Source: JABDBE01 sp963832245 (GTDB lineage Bacteria > Acidobacteriota > Terriglobia > Terriglobales > Acidobacteriaceae). From it: a DNA stretch of 64,000 nucleotides. Both the position numbers and the translations under genes were made by a program. The stretch's first letter is position 1; every line of letters starts with the position of its first letter. Positions 24,921-34,169 of the stretch are shown piece after piece. Below the pieces are notes generated by a model, which had not been told where the DNA came from, did no database searches, and worked only from the letters and a program-made list of their open reading frames with translations. Location of the stretch: NCBI GenBank assembly GCA_963832245.1, contig CAWHTG010000004.1, forward strand, positions 2,914,001 to 2,978,000, read 5' to 3'.

Positions 24921-26582
24921 ATGAGACGTTTTTCCAGATCACTGATGCTCGCGGGCGGGCTGATATTGTTAAACTCCGTGCCGGTTTGCGCGGCCCAGAG
25001 CTCAGCCTCGGTGCAAGCGCAATCTTCGACCGCGCCATTTCGAATCGCAGGCACCCTTGTGAATGCAATTGGCGAAAGTCCGCTGGGACGAGCTCGGGTC
25101 TCCATTTTGGACGCCCGCAATCCCCAGAACGTGCAGTCCATGATTACTTCCGAGGACGGCCGCTTTACCTTCAAAGTCAAAGCCGGCAAGTACGCCTTGC
25201 AAGGCGCGAAGCGAGGTTTCATCACCGCCGCCTATGACGAGCACGAGGGGTTCTCGACCGCCATCGTGACCGGCGCCGACCTCAGTACCGAAAACCTCGT
25301 CCTGCGCCTCGCCCCCTCTGCTTTGCTCTTCGGCAAGATTCTCGACGAACAGGGAGATCCGGTCCGCCACGCCAACGTGTCGCTGTACCGTGAAGATCGC
25401 CGCCTCGGCATAGGCCGTATTCAAAGAGTTCGCGTCGCCCAGACCGACGACCAAGGCACCTACGAGTTCGCTTCGCTCGACGCGGGCACCTATTTCATCT
25501 CGGCCACCGCGACGCCATGGTATGCGGTCCATCCCGTTTCTTCTTCTCAACCCGGCACGGAGAGTCTTCCCACCACCGTCGACCACGCTCTCGACGCGGC
25601 TTATCCCGTTATTTACTACGGCGATTCCACCGAGCCCGACGACGCTGCCCCGATCCCCATTCGCGGCGGCGATCGCTTGCAAGCCGACATTCATCTAAAT
25701 CCCGTTCCCGCCCTGCACTTGCTCTTTCATGTTCCTGACAACGGCGAACATGGAATCACCGTGCCGCAACTTCAAAGGCCGTCCTTCGACGACGAGGATT
25801 TCGTCCGCATCGAAGGCGTGCAGCAAGTCTCCCCCGGTCTATTCGAAATCAGCGGAATCGCGCCCGGCCGCTACTCCGTCCGCCGGCCCGGAATTGGGCA
25901 GAGCGACGAAGCCAACGAAGTCGATCTCACCAGCGATGGGCAGGAGCTGAGTGTACCCGCCGCCGAGGCCTCCGCCAACGTGAAAGCCACAGTGCAAGCT
26001 TTAGGAGAAGCGCAGCTGCCGCCACAGATCGAGATCGCACTGCGTAACAGCAAAATGAGAGTTGTGGGCTGGCGGGAAACGAATGAAAAAGGAGAGGTCG
26101 AATTCAACGACCTCGCGCCCGGAAAGTATGAAGTGCTGGCAGGCAGCCGCTCGAAAGCGTATTCGGTCGTGCAAATCACGTCCCAAGGCGGCGTGATCCC
26201 GGGACACATCTTAAATGTAACCCCCGGCTCGTCGCTCACTGTTTCGTTCTCGCTCGCCACAGGCGTCGTGAACGTCGAAGGATTCGCCAAACGCACAGGA
26301 AAAGCCACCGCCGGAGCCATGATCGTATTAGTACCCAAAGATCCCGAATCCCATCGCGACCTGTTCCGCCGAGACCAAAGCGATCAAGACGGAAGTTTCA
26401 ACCTGCAAAGTGTAATTCCCGGCGCCTACACCATCGTGGCCATCGAAAACGGCTGGGACCTCGACTGGTCCCGCCCCGGGGTAATCGCCCACTACGCCCA
26501 GCGCGGACAGACCATAACCGTCCCTGGCAATGCGCGAGCCTCGATGCACTTGCCAGACGCCGTCGAAGTGCAGCCGCGCTAG
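24921..26582 (+). CDS. Secreted carboxypeptidase-regulatory-like protein (paralogue)
   Basis: 553 residues with signal peptide (LMLAGGLILLNSVPVCAAQ). At least four regulatory-like beta-sandwich repeats: IAGTLVNAIGESPLGRARVSI..EDGRFTFKV, FGKILDEQGDPVRHANVSLY..DDQGTYEFASLDAGTY, EFNDLAPGKYEVL and AMIVLVPKDPES..DQDGSFNLQSVIPGAYTIVAI. The gene starts two bases after its paralogue, so the pair is an operon. No enzyme domain seen; a structural or carbohydrate-surface role is likely but not shown. Confidence 0.84.
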   Translation: MRRFSRSLMLAGGLILLNSVPVCAAQSSASVQAQSSTAPFRIAGTLVNAIGESPLGRARVSILDARNPQNVQSMITSEDGRFTFKVKAGKYALQGAKRGFITAAYDEHEGFSTAIVTGADLSTENLVLRLAPSALLFGKILDEQGDPVRHANVSLYREDRRLGIGRIQRVRVAQTDDQGTYEFASLDAGTYFISATATPWYAVHPVSSSQPGTESLPTTVDHALDAAYPVIYYGDSTEPDDAAPIPIRGGDRLQADIHLNPVPALHLLFHVPDNGEHGITVPQLQRPSFDDEDFVRIEGVQQVSPGLFEISGIAPGRYSVRRPGIGQSDEANEVDLTSDGQELSVPAAEASANVKATVQALGEAQLPPQIEIALRNSKMRVVGWRETNEKGEVEFNDLAPGKYEVLAGSRSKAYSVVQITSQGGVIPGHILNVTPGSSLTVSFSLATGVVNVEGFAKRTGKATAGAMIVLVPKDPESHRDLFRRDQSDQDGSFNLQSVIPGAYTIVAIENGWDLDWSRPGVIAHYAQRGQTITVPGNARASMHLPDAVEVQPR

Positions 26583-26639
26583 GAGCAAGTGCCGTCATCT
26601 TCCACACGTGGCATGTGCGCTCCCCACTTCTAGCGGCGC

Positions 26640-27008
26640 TTATTCCGGGTCAATCGCCCGATCCAAATAGATCCACAGCACGCGGGAGAATAGCGTCAGG
26701 CTGGGCGCCAGTGGCAAGAACAGCAGAATTGCCCACAGGGTTATTCTCTGGAGCGACCATGAGGTCGATGCCCACAACAGAAGCCCAAGCGCAGTGATCG
26801 TGATCAAAGCCAGTCCGTAGCTGATGTACATCGCTCCCAGAAAATAGCCTTGTTCGCGCTCAAACTTCAATCCGCAAGTGGGACAGCACTCTTGCATCCC
26901 CGGAAATCCGGCGAAGATGGACTTGCGGAAGATTCTGGCGGATCGGCATCGGGGACAGAGCTGGCGAAGTATCGCCGAGATGGCCGAAATTTGGACTTTG
27001 GTTTTCAT
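26640..27008 (-). CDS. DUF983-like zinc-ribbon membrane protein
   Basis: About 122 residues from ATG 27008. The N-terminal zinc ribbon has two CxxC pairs (LCPRCRSARIFRKS and CCPTCGLKFE), spaced like other DUF983 proteins, then two membrane helices (GAMYISYGLALITITALGLLLWA and TLWAILLFLPLAPSLTLFSRVLW). A YFLGAMY segment is typical of the family. Function unknown. Confidence 0.82.
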   Translation of the reverse strand: MKTKVQISAISAILRQLCPRCRSARIFRKSIFAGFPGMQECCPTCGLKFEREQGYFLGAMYISYGLALITITALGLLLWASTSWSLQRITLWAILLFLPLAPSLTLFSRVLWIYLDRAIDPE

Positions 27009-27434
27009 GCGGGAAAACCGTGTTGGCGTCTTCACTATTTTGGCATGGAGAGGCCGATTGCAGATCAGGCACCCCTCGGCTTCCGCCCTCCGACGGCGAG
27101 GGCAAGATGCCCTCGCGATAGCCCGCAAGATGCGGGCGCTACGCGGAGGTCAACGCCTTGCGCTTCACTTGAGTGTAAAATCTCGGGTGACGTATTGACG
27201 TATTATCGAGGCACAAAGCCTGTGAATACGAATCCGCCGGCAACAGGCAATACCTTCACCTTCGGAAAAGATCCAAAGATGCAAGTGGGAGGAGCAAAGA
27301 AGCGGATGAGGGAGGGCAAGGCCGCGTAGTTTCTTGCTCGGAAGAACGCGTTTTGCAGCGGGCACTGGTTTGCTCCAGTGGCTATTCTGCTTCAGCAGAA
27401 TTCTCTCTGGCTTCTCACGCTGATCCAATAAATC
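27009..27434. other. Intergenic stretch with REP-like hairpins
   Basis: No firm gene. Two hairpins with the same AAGAT loop lie at 27097-27115 and 27121-27137. A short open frame on the plus strand (about 27170-27329, ending KKRMREGKAA) has no recognisable family and no clear start; I do not call it a gene. Confidence 0.45.
27097..27137. repeat. Paired REP-like hairpins with identical loops
   Basis: CGAGGGC-AAGAT-GCCCTCG (27097-27115) and GCCCGC-AAGAT-GCGGGC (27121-27137) lie five bases apart. Two stems of different sequence sharing one loop suggest a BIME-like element. It sits between the divergently oriented neighbourhoods of the DUF983 gene and hspR. Confidence 0.6.
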
Positions 27435-27839
27435 CTACTTCTTACGGGCAGGCTGCTGCGGCATGGCGACGATGTCCCGCCGGACCGGGACAATCGCGCC
27501 ACGGGACGGATCGGACGCCGCGTTGGCCCGCGCCAGCACTTCTTCCTGGATGTACTTCACAAAATCCTGAATCTGACGCTGCATTTCTTCCATGCGCTCG
27601 CGCATCTGTAGAATGATCGCCATCCCGCTAATGTTCACTCCCAAATCTCGCGCCAACGACAGGATGAATTCCAGCCGCTGCAAATCCTCGTCGGTGTAGA
27701 GCCGGGTGTTGCCTTCGGTACGCGACGGTTTGAGCAATCCTTCCCGTTCGTACAGCCGCAAGGTCTGAGGATGGATGCCATACATCTCAGCCACAGCCGA
27801 AATCATGTAGGCGCCCTTGGATTTACGCTTCGATGACAT
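27435..27839 (-). CDS. hspR: HspR-like MerR-family heat-shock repressor
   Basis: About 134 residues from ATG 27839. MerR-type helix-turn-helix: AYMISAVAEMYGIHPQTLRLYEREGLLKPSRTEGNTRLYTDEDLQRLEFIL, with an acidic/coiled C-terminal segment. This sequence pattern is that of HspR, which represses dnaK operons through HAIR sites (CTTGAGT-N7-ACTCAAG). A HAIR-like site lies upstream of dnaK at 34185-34205. Here hspR is separated from dnaJ by three unrelated genes. Confidence 0.85.
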   Translation of the reverse strand: MSSKRKSKGAYMISAVAEMYGIHPQTLRLYEREGLLKPSRTEGNTRLYTDEDLQRLEFILSLARDLGVNISGMAIILQMRERMEEMQRQIQDFVKYIQEEVLARANAASDPSRGAIVPVRRDIVAMPQQPARKK

Positions 27840-28248
27840 ATTCGGGGGCCGAGTTTCCTTTCTCACGGAGCAGCCAGCAGCTAACGAGCCAAGCCATTGC
27901 CCCTGTCGTTAGCATAAATGGTGCAAACCTGATTGAAAATGGTCCCGTGATTCGAATCGCGGCGATGCAAAAGGCGAACGCGAACGTCGGACTTCGCCAG
28001 GACGTTGAGTGGTGCCAATTTACAAGAATAGAGAAACTGACTATGAATACGGGAATGGCGATGTTCAATGTCGCTAATATAACCAGTATCCCAGTCACTC
28101 CAAAGGGGTCGTCCGGCCGGGAGAACAACAAGCCTGCCACAGATGCAGTCACCGCGCCAGCTATGATCGCTACACACAATGAGACGGCAAAAGCCAAAGC
28201 GATTGCAGTATATGCCGGAATGTCTCGGTATCGTAGAAGCGCGTTCAA
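27823..28248 (-). CDS. Four-helix hypothetical membrane protein
   Basis: 141 residues, overlapping the hspR start by about 17 bases. Hydrophobic segments: YTAIALAFAVSLCVAIIAGAV, TGILVILATLNIAIPVFIVSFSILVNW, FAFAFCIAAIRITG and APFMLTTGAMAWLVSCWLL. No family known. Cotranscription with hspR is suggested by the overlap. Confidence 0.65.
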   Translation of the reverse strand: MNALLRYRDIPAYTAIALAFAVSLCVAIIAGAVTASVAGLLFSRPDDPFGVTGILVILATLNIAIPVFIVSFSILVNWHHSTSWRSPTFAFAFCIAAIRITGPFSIRFAPFMLTTGAMAWLVSCWLLREKGNSAPEYVIEA

Positions 28249-28328
28249 GCCGTCCCCATTTCAGATTAATACCAGAGGCGGCAAAAAGCGGGACGCTTTC
28301 GCAGTCCCGCTGATTACTTCGGTTCGGC

Positions 28329-29729
28329 TCAGGCTGCGGGCTGGGGTTTTTCTGCTGAAGCCGCCCAACCCATGGGCTTCACCGCATGATTGAGAAGATA
28401 GGCCACCACGCCTGCGGTAATAAGCACCATTCCGAAGGTGAAGGAACTCATGCCCAGCACCTGCTCGGTCTCGCTGCGTACGACAGAGAATCCAAGCAAC
28501 AGCATGGGGGGGATACCGACAGCAATTGCTCCGATCAGCCCACCGGGAACGCGGAACGGGCGATGCAGTTCGGGTTCGCGGACGCGCAGAACGATGAGCG
28601 CGATGAATTCCAGCGAGAGACTGGCGCCGTAAAGGAGAATATCGATGGTCACGAGGCGCTCGAAACCCAGGCCGAGGCACAGGGCCCAGCCGATGGCGCA
28701 GACCACGATCGCCACCCATGGCGCACGGGATCGAGGATGCAGCTTGCCAAAGATACGCGGCAGCATGCCATCCTGAGCCATGGCCAGCGGCAGACGCGAG
28801 TAGCTCATCACCAGCGCGTTGAACATCCCGAAGCCGCTGATCATTCCGCCAAGGGCGAGGCCGACGCGGAGCAGCGGGCCGCCGAGCAGGCCGGCAATGT
28901 CCGCCCAGAATCCGGTCTCCCATGCGCTCGAAGAAAGGCCGGTCATCCACATGGCAGCGACGGGGACGATGTAGCTCAGTGCCACGATCACGACTGCGGC
29001 CAGCATGGCGCGGGGATAGGTTCGCTGCGGACGCTCGACTTCGGTAGCGATGGTCGAGGCGTTGTCCCAGCCCATGTAGTTCCACATGCAGATCAGCAGA
29101 CCGGTGAGGATGTCCACCGACGACGTAGTCGGTTTGGTTACCGCGTGGGCCAAGGCTCCCAGCTTGAATGGCGCGATGGCCACGATCAGAATGAAGGGCG
29201 CAGACAGAACGATCAGAAGCCAGAGCGAGGTCGTCGAAACCACTCGTACCCCAGCGACATTCAGCAGCGCACAGACAACAACTACCGCAAGTCCGACCAT
29301 CCACCCGCGATATCCCACCGCGAACCAGGGAAACAGGCGGGTGAGATAGAGCACGAACAAAGTCGGGTAGATCGCCATGTCGAAAATTGACGCCACCAGC
29401 GAGAGCCATGCTTCCTGAAATCCCCAGAAGTTGCCCATAGCGCGGCGCACCCAGGCGTAGTAGCCGCCTTCGTAGGGCAGGGCACTCGACAGTTCGCCAA
29501 TCATGAAGGCGGTAGGCAGGCTCCAAAGAATCGGGGTGAGCAGCAGAATAAGGATCGCCTTGCCATAGCCGGCGCCGCGCACGATATCTTCCGTGCCATA
29601 AGTGCCGCCCGACACCATAAAGAAGGTGGCGGCGACCAGTGGCCACAGAGTCAGGCGAACGGATTTTTTCCGGCTGGGGACGATCGCGGGCGGCTGGAAT
29701 GGTTGGCGCGGAGCGCTAGCTGTTGCCAA
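28329..29729 (-). CDS. APC-superfamily amino acid permease
   Basis: 466 residues with twelve or so helices. The APC-family opening is visible as LTLWPLVAATFFMVSGGTYGTEDIVRGAGYG and continues with GYYAWVRRAMGNFWGFQEAWLS and WNYMGWDNASTIATEVERPQRTYPRAM. Start TTG 29729 with GAGGA upstream. Possible -35 TTGACA and GATAAT-like sequence occur around 29880-29910 on the minus strand. Substrate not predictable; similar proteins carry amino acids or polyamines. Confidence 0.9.
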   Translation of the reverse strand: MATASAPRQPFQPPAIVPSRKKSVRLTLWPLVAATFFMVSGGTYGTEDIVRGAGYGKAILILLLTPILWSLPTAFMIGELSSALPYEGGYYAWVRRAMGNFWGFQEAWLSLVASIFDMAIYPTLFVLYLTRLFPWFAVGYRGWMVGLAVVVVCALLNVAGVRVVSTTSLWLLIVLSAPFILIVAIAPFKLGALAHAVTKPTTSSVDILTGLLICMWNYMGWDNASTIATEVERPQRTYPRAMLAAVVIVALSYIVPVAAMWMTGLSSSAWETGFWADIAGLLGGPLLRVGLALGGMISGFGMFNALVMSYSRLPLAMAQDGMLPRIFGKLHPRSRAPWVAIVVCAIGWALCLGLGFERLVTIDILLYGASLSLEFIALIVLRVREPELHRPFRVPGGLIGAIAVGIPPMLLLGFSVVRSETEQVLGMSSFTFGMVLITAGVVAYLLNHAVKPMGWAASAEKPQPAA

Positions 29730-29954
29730 TTTCTATGTGTTCCTCCTCTGGGGCGAATCACTCTCAGCCGCACCGTCGCGGCACAGCTGCTCTGGGCCTT
29801 CCAGTAACTAAGATTCCGGAAGCTGCGCTGGAGTTAGTTCGCAGTGTAGAGATTACGGCAAATTTCCAACGATGCAAGAAAATTATCGAAATCTCTCGCA
29901 AATTTTTGTCAAGGAGTCAGGTAAGGAGGTAACGACGGCACAGCTGAACGCTTC

Positions 29955-30040
29955 TTAGACATTCTTCCAGAGTTCTGCGCGGACCCTCGGGATTCAGCTT
30001 CGCCAACTCGCGCAGGATTTCCTTCGAGGCGAGCGAAGCC
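29955..30040 (-). pseudogene. Duplicated 3' end of dnaJ
   Basis: About 75 bases here are nearly 90 percent identical to the last codons of dnaJ (30609-30690). Read on the minus strand they encode KEILRELAKLNPEGPR, then lose the frame by a two-base deletion before the former stop. The copy lies immediately downstream of the dinB gene, so two dnaJ tails flank dinB as direct repeats. Confidence 0.85.
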
Positions 30041-30065
30041 GCGCTGGCGAACTTACGAAGATCGT

Positions 30066-30563
30066 TCACTTCTTGCGCATCCAGACGTCCCACGTGATTG
30101 GCCCGGCTTCCTCGTCGGCGATTGGACGGCCTGACACCTTGAGAGCCAGCTTCATCTGGCCATGATGGTAGCCCTCGTGCCAGACCATGTGCTGGAGCAG
30201 CAGGATCGGATGGTCGCAGTGAAGGTTCATGTCTCGGCCAGACTCCACCCTGCTCTTTACCGCCTCCCGTACCGCCTTGGCGCTGTCGTTGAGCATCTCC
30301 GCGATGCGACCGGCGTCACGCTCGACGACCCACTCTTCCTCGGGCAGCTTCCTGGCGAACTCAGGTGCGTCCTCAGAGACCAACACAAGCCGCACAAAGT
30401 GTATGTGAGTGAATAGCTCCGCGACGGTGGGGCTGCCCTCCATCGCCGTAGCCTCCAGCCCGCCCGGCGGGAGGGCGCCCAGCAGGTTGAGCAGGACGAT
30501 GTTGTTCCGGTCCCAGGAGTCCAGCAGAGCCCCAAGCAGGCGTTGGTCTGGTGCGTTCGACAT
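30066..30563 (-). CDS. DinB superfamily protein
   Basis: About 165 residues from ATG 30563. DinB four-helix bundle with the conserved histidines in ELFTHIHFVR and HMVWHEGYHHGQMKLALK, the expected metal-binding triad. DinB-fold proteins include bacillithiol transferases and many of unknown activity. It is wedged between dnaJ and a duplicated dnaJ tail, which argues for insertion into the heat-shock operon. Confidence 0.88.
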   Translation of the reverse strand: MSNAPDQRLLGALLDSWDRNNIVLLNLLGALPPGGLEATAMEGSPTVAELFTHIHFVRLVLVSEDAPEFARKLPEEEWVVERDAGRIAEMLNDSAKAVREAVKSRVESGRDMNLHCDHPILLLQHMVWHEGYHHGQMKLALKVSGRPIADEEAGPITWDVWMRKK

Positions 30564-30608
30564 AACCACACCCCCAGTTAACAAATTTATATGCTTATTA
30601 GCAAGCGG

Positions 30609-31835
30609 TCAGACATTCTTCCAGAGTTCCGCGCGGGGATCTTCGGGATTCAGCTTTGCTAACTCGCGCAGGATTTCCTTGGAGCGCTCGTCTCTGGGCA
30701 TGGGAACAGCGGTCTTGATCTCGACGATCTCATCTCCGCGTGCGCCATCCTTGGTGGCCGATGGAACACCCTTCTCGCGCAGGCGAAGCTTCTGGCCGGA
30801 CTGGGTTCCCGGCGGAATCTTGAGTATGGTCCGGCCATCGATGGTCGGAACCTCAACCTTGGCGCCTAGCGTCGCTTCCGTAACCGTCACGGGAACGGTC
30901 AGGTGAATATCGTCGCCTTCGCGATGGAAAACCGGGTGGTCTCCAGTGCGAATAATCACGTAAAGGTCGCCAGTCGGTCCGCCATGGGAACCGGCGTTGC
31001 CTTTCCCGGGAATGCGGATGCGCTGCCCATCGCGCGTACCTGCCTTGATCCTTACCTCCAGCGGTTCGGTCTTCTCCACGGTGCCTTCTCCATGGCAGGT
31101 GGAGCAGGTTGTTATGTTCTTGCCGGTACCATGGCAGCGCGGACAGGTTACGTTGAATTTCATGCGTCCGCCAGTCTGGGTGACTTGGCCGGTGCCGCCG
31201 CACTCCGGGCACGTGCCCGGCGATTCGGTATAGCCCTTGCCGTGGCAGGTTCCGCAAACGTCGCGTCGGGTGATGTTCAGCCGCATGACGCCGCCGCGGA
31301 TGGCCGTCCAGAAGGGAACATTCACCTGGTATTCCAGATCGGAGCCCGGTTCCGGTCCTTCTTGCGCCGCCGCACCGCGGCCGCCGAACATGCCCGAAAA
31401 GATGTCCTTGAAGCCTCCGCTGCTGGCTTTGCGGCTACGACCGCCGGCCCCTTCAAACAGGTCAGAGAAGTCGAAGCCTCCGAAATCAAAATTTGCGCCC
31501 TGAGGCCCAGCCCCTTGGGGTTGTCCGCCCGGGAAGCCAGCCGAAGGTCCGCCCGCGCCGCCGCCCGCGCGGGCATAAGCGTCGGCCGTCGCCGGATCAA
31601 TGTTGTCAGAATAAAACCCAAGCTGATCGTAAATCTTGCGTTTCTTGGGATCGCTCAGAACATCGTTGGCCTCGGAGAGCGCCTTGAACTTCTCCTCAGC
31701 GGCCTTGTCGCCGGGATTGACGTCAGGATGGTATTTGCGCGCAAGTTTGCGAAAGGCCTTGCGAATGTCCTCCGAAGAGGCGGACTTCTTTACCCCTAGG
31801 GTTTCGTAGTAGTCCTTCTTGGTCGCAGTAGCCAT
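30609..31835 (-). CDS. dnaJ: Chaperone protein DnaJ
   Basis: 408 residues. J domain with HPD (ARKYHPDVNPGDK, residues 30-45), a G/F-rich linker, four CxxCxGxG zinc modules (CGTCHGKGY, CPECGGTGQ, CPRCHGTGK, CSTCHGEGT) and the C-terminal substrate domains ending PEDPRAELWKNV. Co-chaperone of DnaK, which is two genes upstream on the same strand. The 3' end was duplicated downstream of dinB. Confidence 0.97.
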   Translation of the reverse strand: MATATKKDYYETLGVKKSASSEDIRKAFRKLARKYHPDVNPGDKAAEEKFKALSEANDVLSDPKKRKIYDQLGFYSDNIDPATADAYARAGGGAGGPSAGFPGGQPQGAGPQGANFDFGGFDFSDLFEGAGGRSRKASSGGFKDIFSGMFGGRGAAAQEGPEPGSDLEYQVNVPFWTAIRGGVMRLNITRRDVCGTCHGKGYTESPGTCPECGGTGQVTQTGGRMKFNVTCPRCHGTGKNITTCSTCHGEGTVEKTEPLEVRIKAGTRDGQRIRIPGKGNAGSHGGPTGDLYVIIRTGDHPVFHREGDDIHLTVPVTVTEATLGAKVEVPTIDGRTILKIPPGTQSGQKLRLREKGVPSATKDGARGDEIVEIKTAVPMPRDERSKEILRELAKLNPEDPRAELWKNV

Positions 31836-31857
31836 TTCTAGTCGTTCAGCCTACAGC

Positions 31858-32040
31858 TCAGTTCTGGATCTTGTGTCTTCCTGCTTCGAGCACGCCGATA
31901 CGCTCGTACTTCGGCGCATCCACGTAAACCGGAATGCGGTTCACTCCGGTGAACGTTTGCGCGAAGACGTACCACCGGCCTTCGTCTTCCGCAAAATTAA
32001 GAAAGTATGTTTGTCCATTCGCTTCGAATTGCAATTTCAA
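31858..32040 (-). CDS. Small hypothetical protein between dnaK and dnaJ
   Basis: 60 residues, from a TTG at 32040 or 32034 with GGGGGAG just upstream. The sequence FEANGQTYFLNFAEDEGRWYVFAQT is a compact beta-rich pattern, ending with EAGRHKIQN. The position inside the chaperone operon and sensible codon use support it; no function known. Confidence 0.6.
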   Translation of the reverse strand: MKLQFEANGQTYFLNFAEDEGRWYVFAQTFTGVNRIPVYVDAPKYERIGVLEAGRHKIQN

Positions 32041-32076
32041 TCTCCCCCTCGTGCAAAAACGCCTCGAAAAAACAAG

Positions 32077-32147
32077 CCACGGATTTCACGGATTTTCACA
32101 GATACTGCCTTGGTCTCTATATCGTGACGATCCGCGTAAATCCGTGG
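32077..32147. repeat. Inverted repeat between dnaK and the small gene
   Basis: CCACGGATTT at 32077-32086 is matched by AAATCCGTGG at 32138-32147, and a second CACGGATTT copy follows the left arm. This pattern is a common intergenic inverted-repeat type in bacterial genomes. It could weaken or end transcription between dnaK and dnaJ. Confidence 0.6.
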
Positions 32148-32182
32148 CCAAGCTTCGCGGGCAAGAGCCCCCGCGCCAAACG

Positions 32183-34111
32183 TTACTTCTTGTCTTCCAC
32201 ATCTACGTACTCTGCGTCTATGACGCCTTCGTCTTTTTTGGCTTGGCCGTTCGATGAAGGTTCTGGTCCTGTGCTCGGCCCTGCCTCCGGCGCTGCGCCT
32301 TGCGGCGGCTGGGTGGCTTTGTACATATGCTCGGCCAGTTTGTGCGAGGCTTGGGTCAGCGTTTCACGAGCCTTGTCCATGGTGGCTTTGTCGCCGCTTT
32401 CCAACGCTTTCTTGGCGTCGGCGATTGCGTTTTCGACGTCGCCGCGTTCTGAGCCGGAGATTTTATCGCCCTGTTCGCGCAGCATCTTCTCTACTCCGTA
32501 AACCATGGAGTCTAGTTGGTTCTTGGCGTCGATCGCTTCGCGCTGGGCCTTGTCTTCGGCTGCGTGTGCGTCGGCTTCCTTGGCCATGCGCTCGACTTCA
32601 TCTTTGCTCAGACCCGAAGACGACGTGATCGTGATCTTCTGGTCCTTGCCCGTGGCCATATCTTTCGCGGTCACGTTGAGGATGCCGTTGGCATCGATAT
32701 CGAACGTCACTTCAATCTGGGGCACGCCACGCGGAGCCGGCGGCAAACCGGTCAGGTGGAACTTGCCCAGAGTGCGATTCTGCGCCGCCATCGGGCGTTC
32801 CCCCTGCAGCACATGAACCTCGACGGAAGTCTGACTATCCGCCGCGGTCGAGAACGTTTCCGTCTTGCGGGTTGGAATCGTCGTGTTGCGTGGAATCATT
32901 GGCGTGGCTACGCCGCCAAGCGTTTCAATCGCCAGCGTCAGCGGAGTTACGTCGAGCAACAACAAATCCTTAACTTCGCCGCCGAGGACGCCGCCCTGAA
33001 TTGCTGCGCCAATCGCGACGACTTCATCAGGATTCACGCCCTTGTGCGGCTCTTTGCCGAACAGTTCTTTTACCAGCGCCTGAATGCGCGGCATGCGAGT
33101 CTGGCCGCCGACCAGCACGACTTCATTGATCTTGCTGGCGTCAATGCCCGCATCTTTCATGCACTGTTTGCAGGGACCGACCGAGCGCTGAATGATGTCT
33201 TCCACCATCGATTCGAGTTTCGCCCGCGTCAACTTCTTGACCAGATGCTTCGGACCGCTTGCATCCGCCGTGATGAAGGGCAGATTGATCTCGTGCTCCA
33301 TGGTGGTGGAGAGTTCGATCTTCGCCCGCTCCGCTGCGTCACGCAGACGCTGCAACGCCATTTCGTTGCCCTTGCCGCGCAGGTCGAGACCCTCGTCCTT
33401 CTTAAATTCATCGATCAGCCAATCGACGATCCGCTGATCAAGGTTGTCACCGCCGAGGTGCGTATCACCGTTGGTGGCTTTCACTTCGATTACGCCTTCG
33501 CCAACTTCAAGGATCGAAATATCAAACGTTCCGCCGCCGAAGTCGTAGACCGCGATGGTTTCATCCTTCTTCTTGTCGAGACCGTAGGCCAGCGCCGCCG
33601 CCGTGGGCTCGTTGATAATGCGCTTTACGTCCAGCCCGGCAATCTTGCCCGCATCTTTCGTGGCCTGCCGCTGCGCGTCGTTAAAGTACGCCGGTACCGT
33701 GATCACCGCGTCGTTAACTTTCTCGCCCAAATAATCTTCCGCCGCCTTCTTCAGCTTCTGCAAAATCATGGCAGAAACCTGCGGAGGCGTATATTCCTTG
33801 CCCTGCGCCAGCACCGCGACGCCGTCGCCCTGCTTCACGACTTTGTAGGGCACCATCTTGATCTCTTCGCCAACTTCGTCGTAGCGGCGCCCCATAAACC
33901 GCTTGATCGAAAAAACCGTATTCTCCGGATTGGTGATGGCCTGCCGCTTGGCTACCTGCCCCACTAACCGCTCCCCGGTCTTGGTAAATCCCACGACCGA
34001 CGGGGTAGTGCGCCCACCTTCTTCATTGGGGATAACCTTGGGTTCGCCACCCTCCATAACCGCCACGCAAGAGTTGGTGGTTCCGAGGTCAATACCTATG
34101 ATCTTGGCCAT
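32183..34111 (-). CDS. dnaK: Chaperone protein DnaK (Hsp70)
   Basis: 642 residues of full length. IIGIDLGTTNSCVAVMEG opens the nucleotide-binding domain, with VYDFGGGTFDISILE and VGGQTRMPRIQ later. The substrate domain follows EVKDLLLLDVTPLTLAIETLGG and the tail ends EYVDVEDKK. First gene of the chaperone operon, preceded by a TTGACA promoter overlapping a HAIR-like operator. Confidence 0.98.
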   Translation of the reverse strand: MAKIIGIDLGTTNSCVAVMEGGEPKVIPNEEGGRTTPSVVGFTKTGERLVGQVAKRQAITNPENTVFSIKRFMGRRYDEVGEEIKMVPYKVVKQGDGVAVLAQGKEYTPPQVSAMILQKLKKAAEDYLGEKVNDAVITVPAYFNDAQRQATKDAGKIAGLDVKRIINEPTAAALAYGLDKKKDETIAVYDFGGGTFDISILEVGEGVIEVKATNGDTHLGGDNLDQRIVDWLIDEFKKDEGLDLRGKGNEMALQRLRDAAERAKIELSTTMEHEINLPFITADASGPKHLVKKLTRAKLESMVEDIIQRSVGPCKQCMKDAGIDASKINEVVLVGGQTRMPRIQALVKELFGKEPHKGVNPDEVVAIGAAIQGGVLGGEVKDLLLLDVTPLTLAIETLGGVATPMIPRNTTIPTRKTETFSTAADSQTSVEVHVLQGERPMAAQNRTLGKFHLTGLPPAPRGVPQIEVTFDIDANGILNVTAKDMATGKDQKITITSSSGLSKDEVERMAKEADAHAAEDKAQREAIDAKNQLDSMVYGVEKMLREQGDKISGSERGDVENAIADAKKALESGDKATMDKARETLTQASHKLAEHMYKATQPPQGAAPEAGPSTGPEPSSNGQAKKDEGVIDAEYVDVEDKK

Positions 34112-34169
34112 AACTAATTTCTCCTTTTAGGATAAGTGCTTTCTAATCAGTCGATTCATGATTGCGAAC

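Noticed and set aside
27170..27329. Short plus-strand frame ending KKRMREGKAA
   Set aside because: No start or family; next to REP-like hairpins, probably intergenic.
28386..29390. 334-codon plus-strand frame
   Set aside because: Antisense to the permease; no recognisable domain.
28261..29646. 461-codon minus-strand frame across the permease
   Set aside because: Same-strand shadow in another frame of the clear APC permease; composition is Arg/His-rich, not membrane-like.
32516..33967. Long plus-strand open frame opposite dnaK (483 codons)
   Set aside because: It is the antisense shadow of the conserved dnaK gene, a known artefact of GC-rich codon usage; no family or ribosome site.
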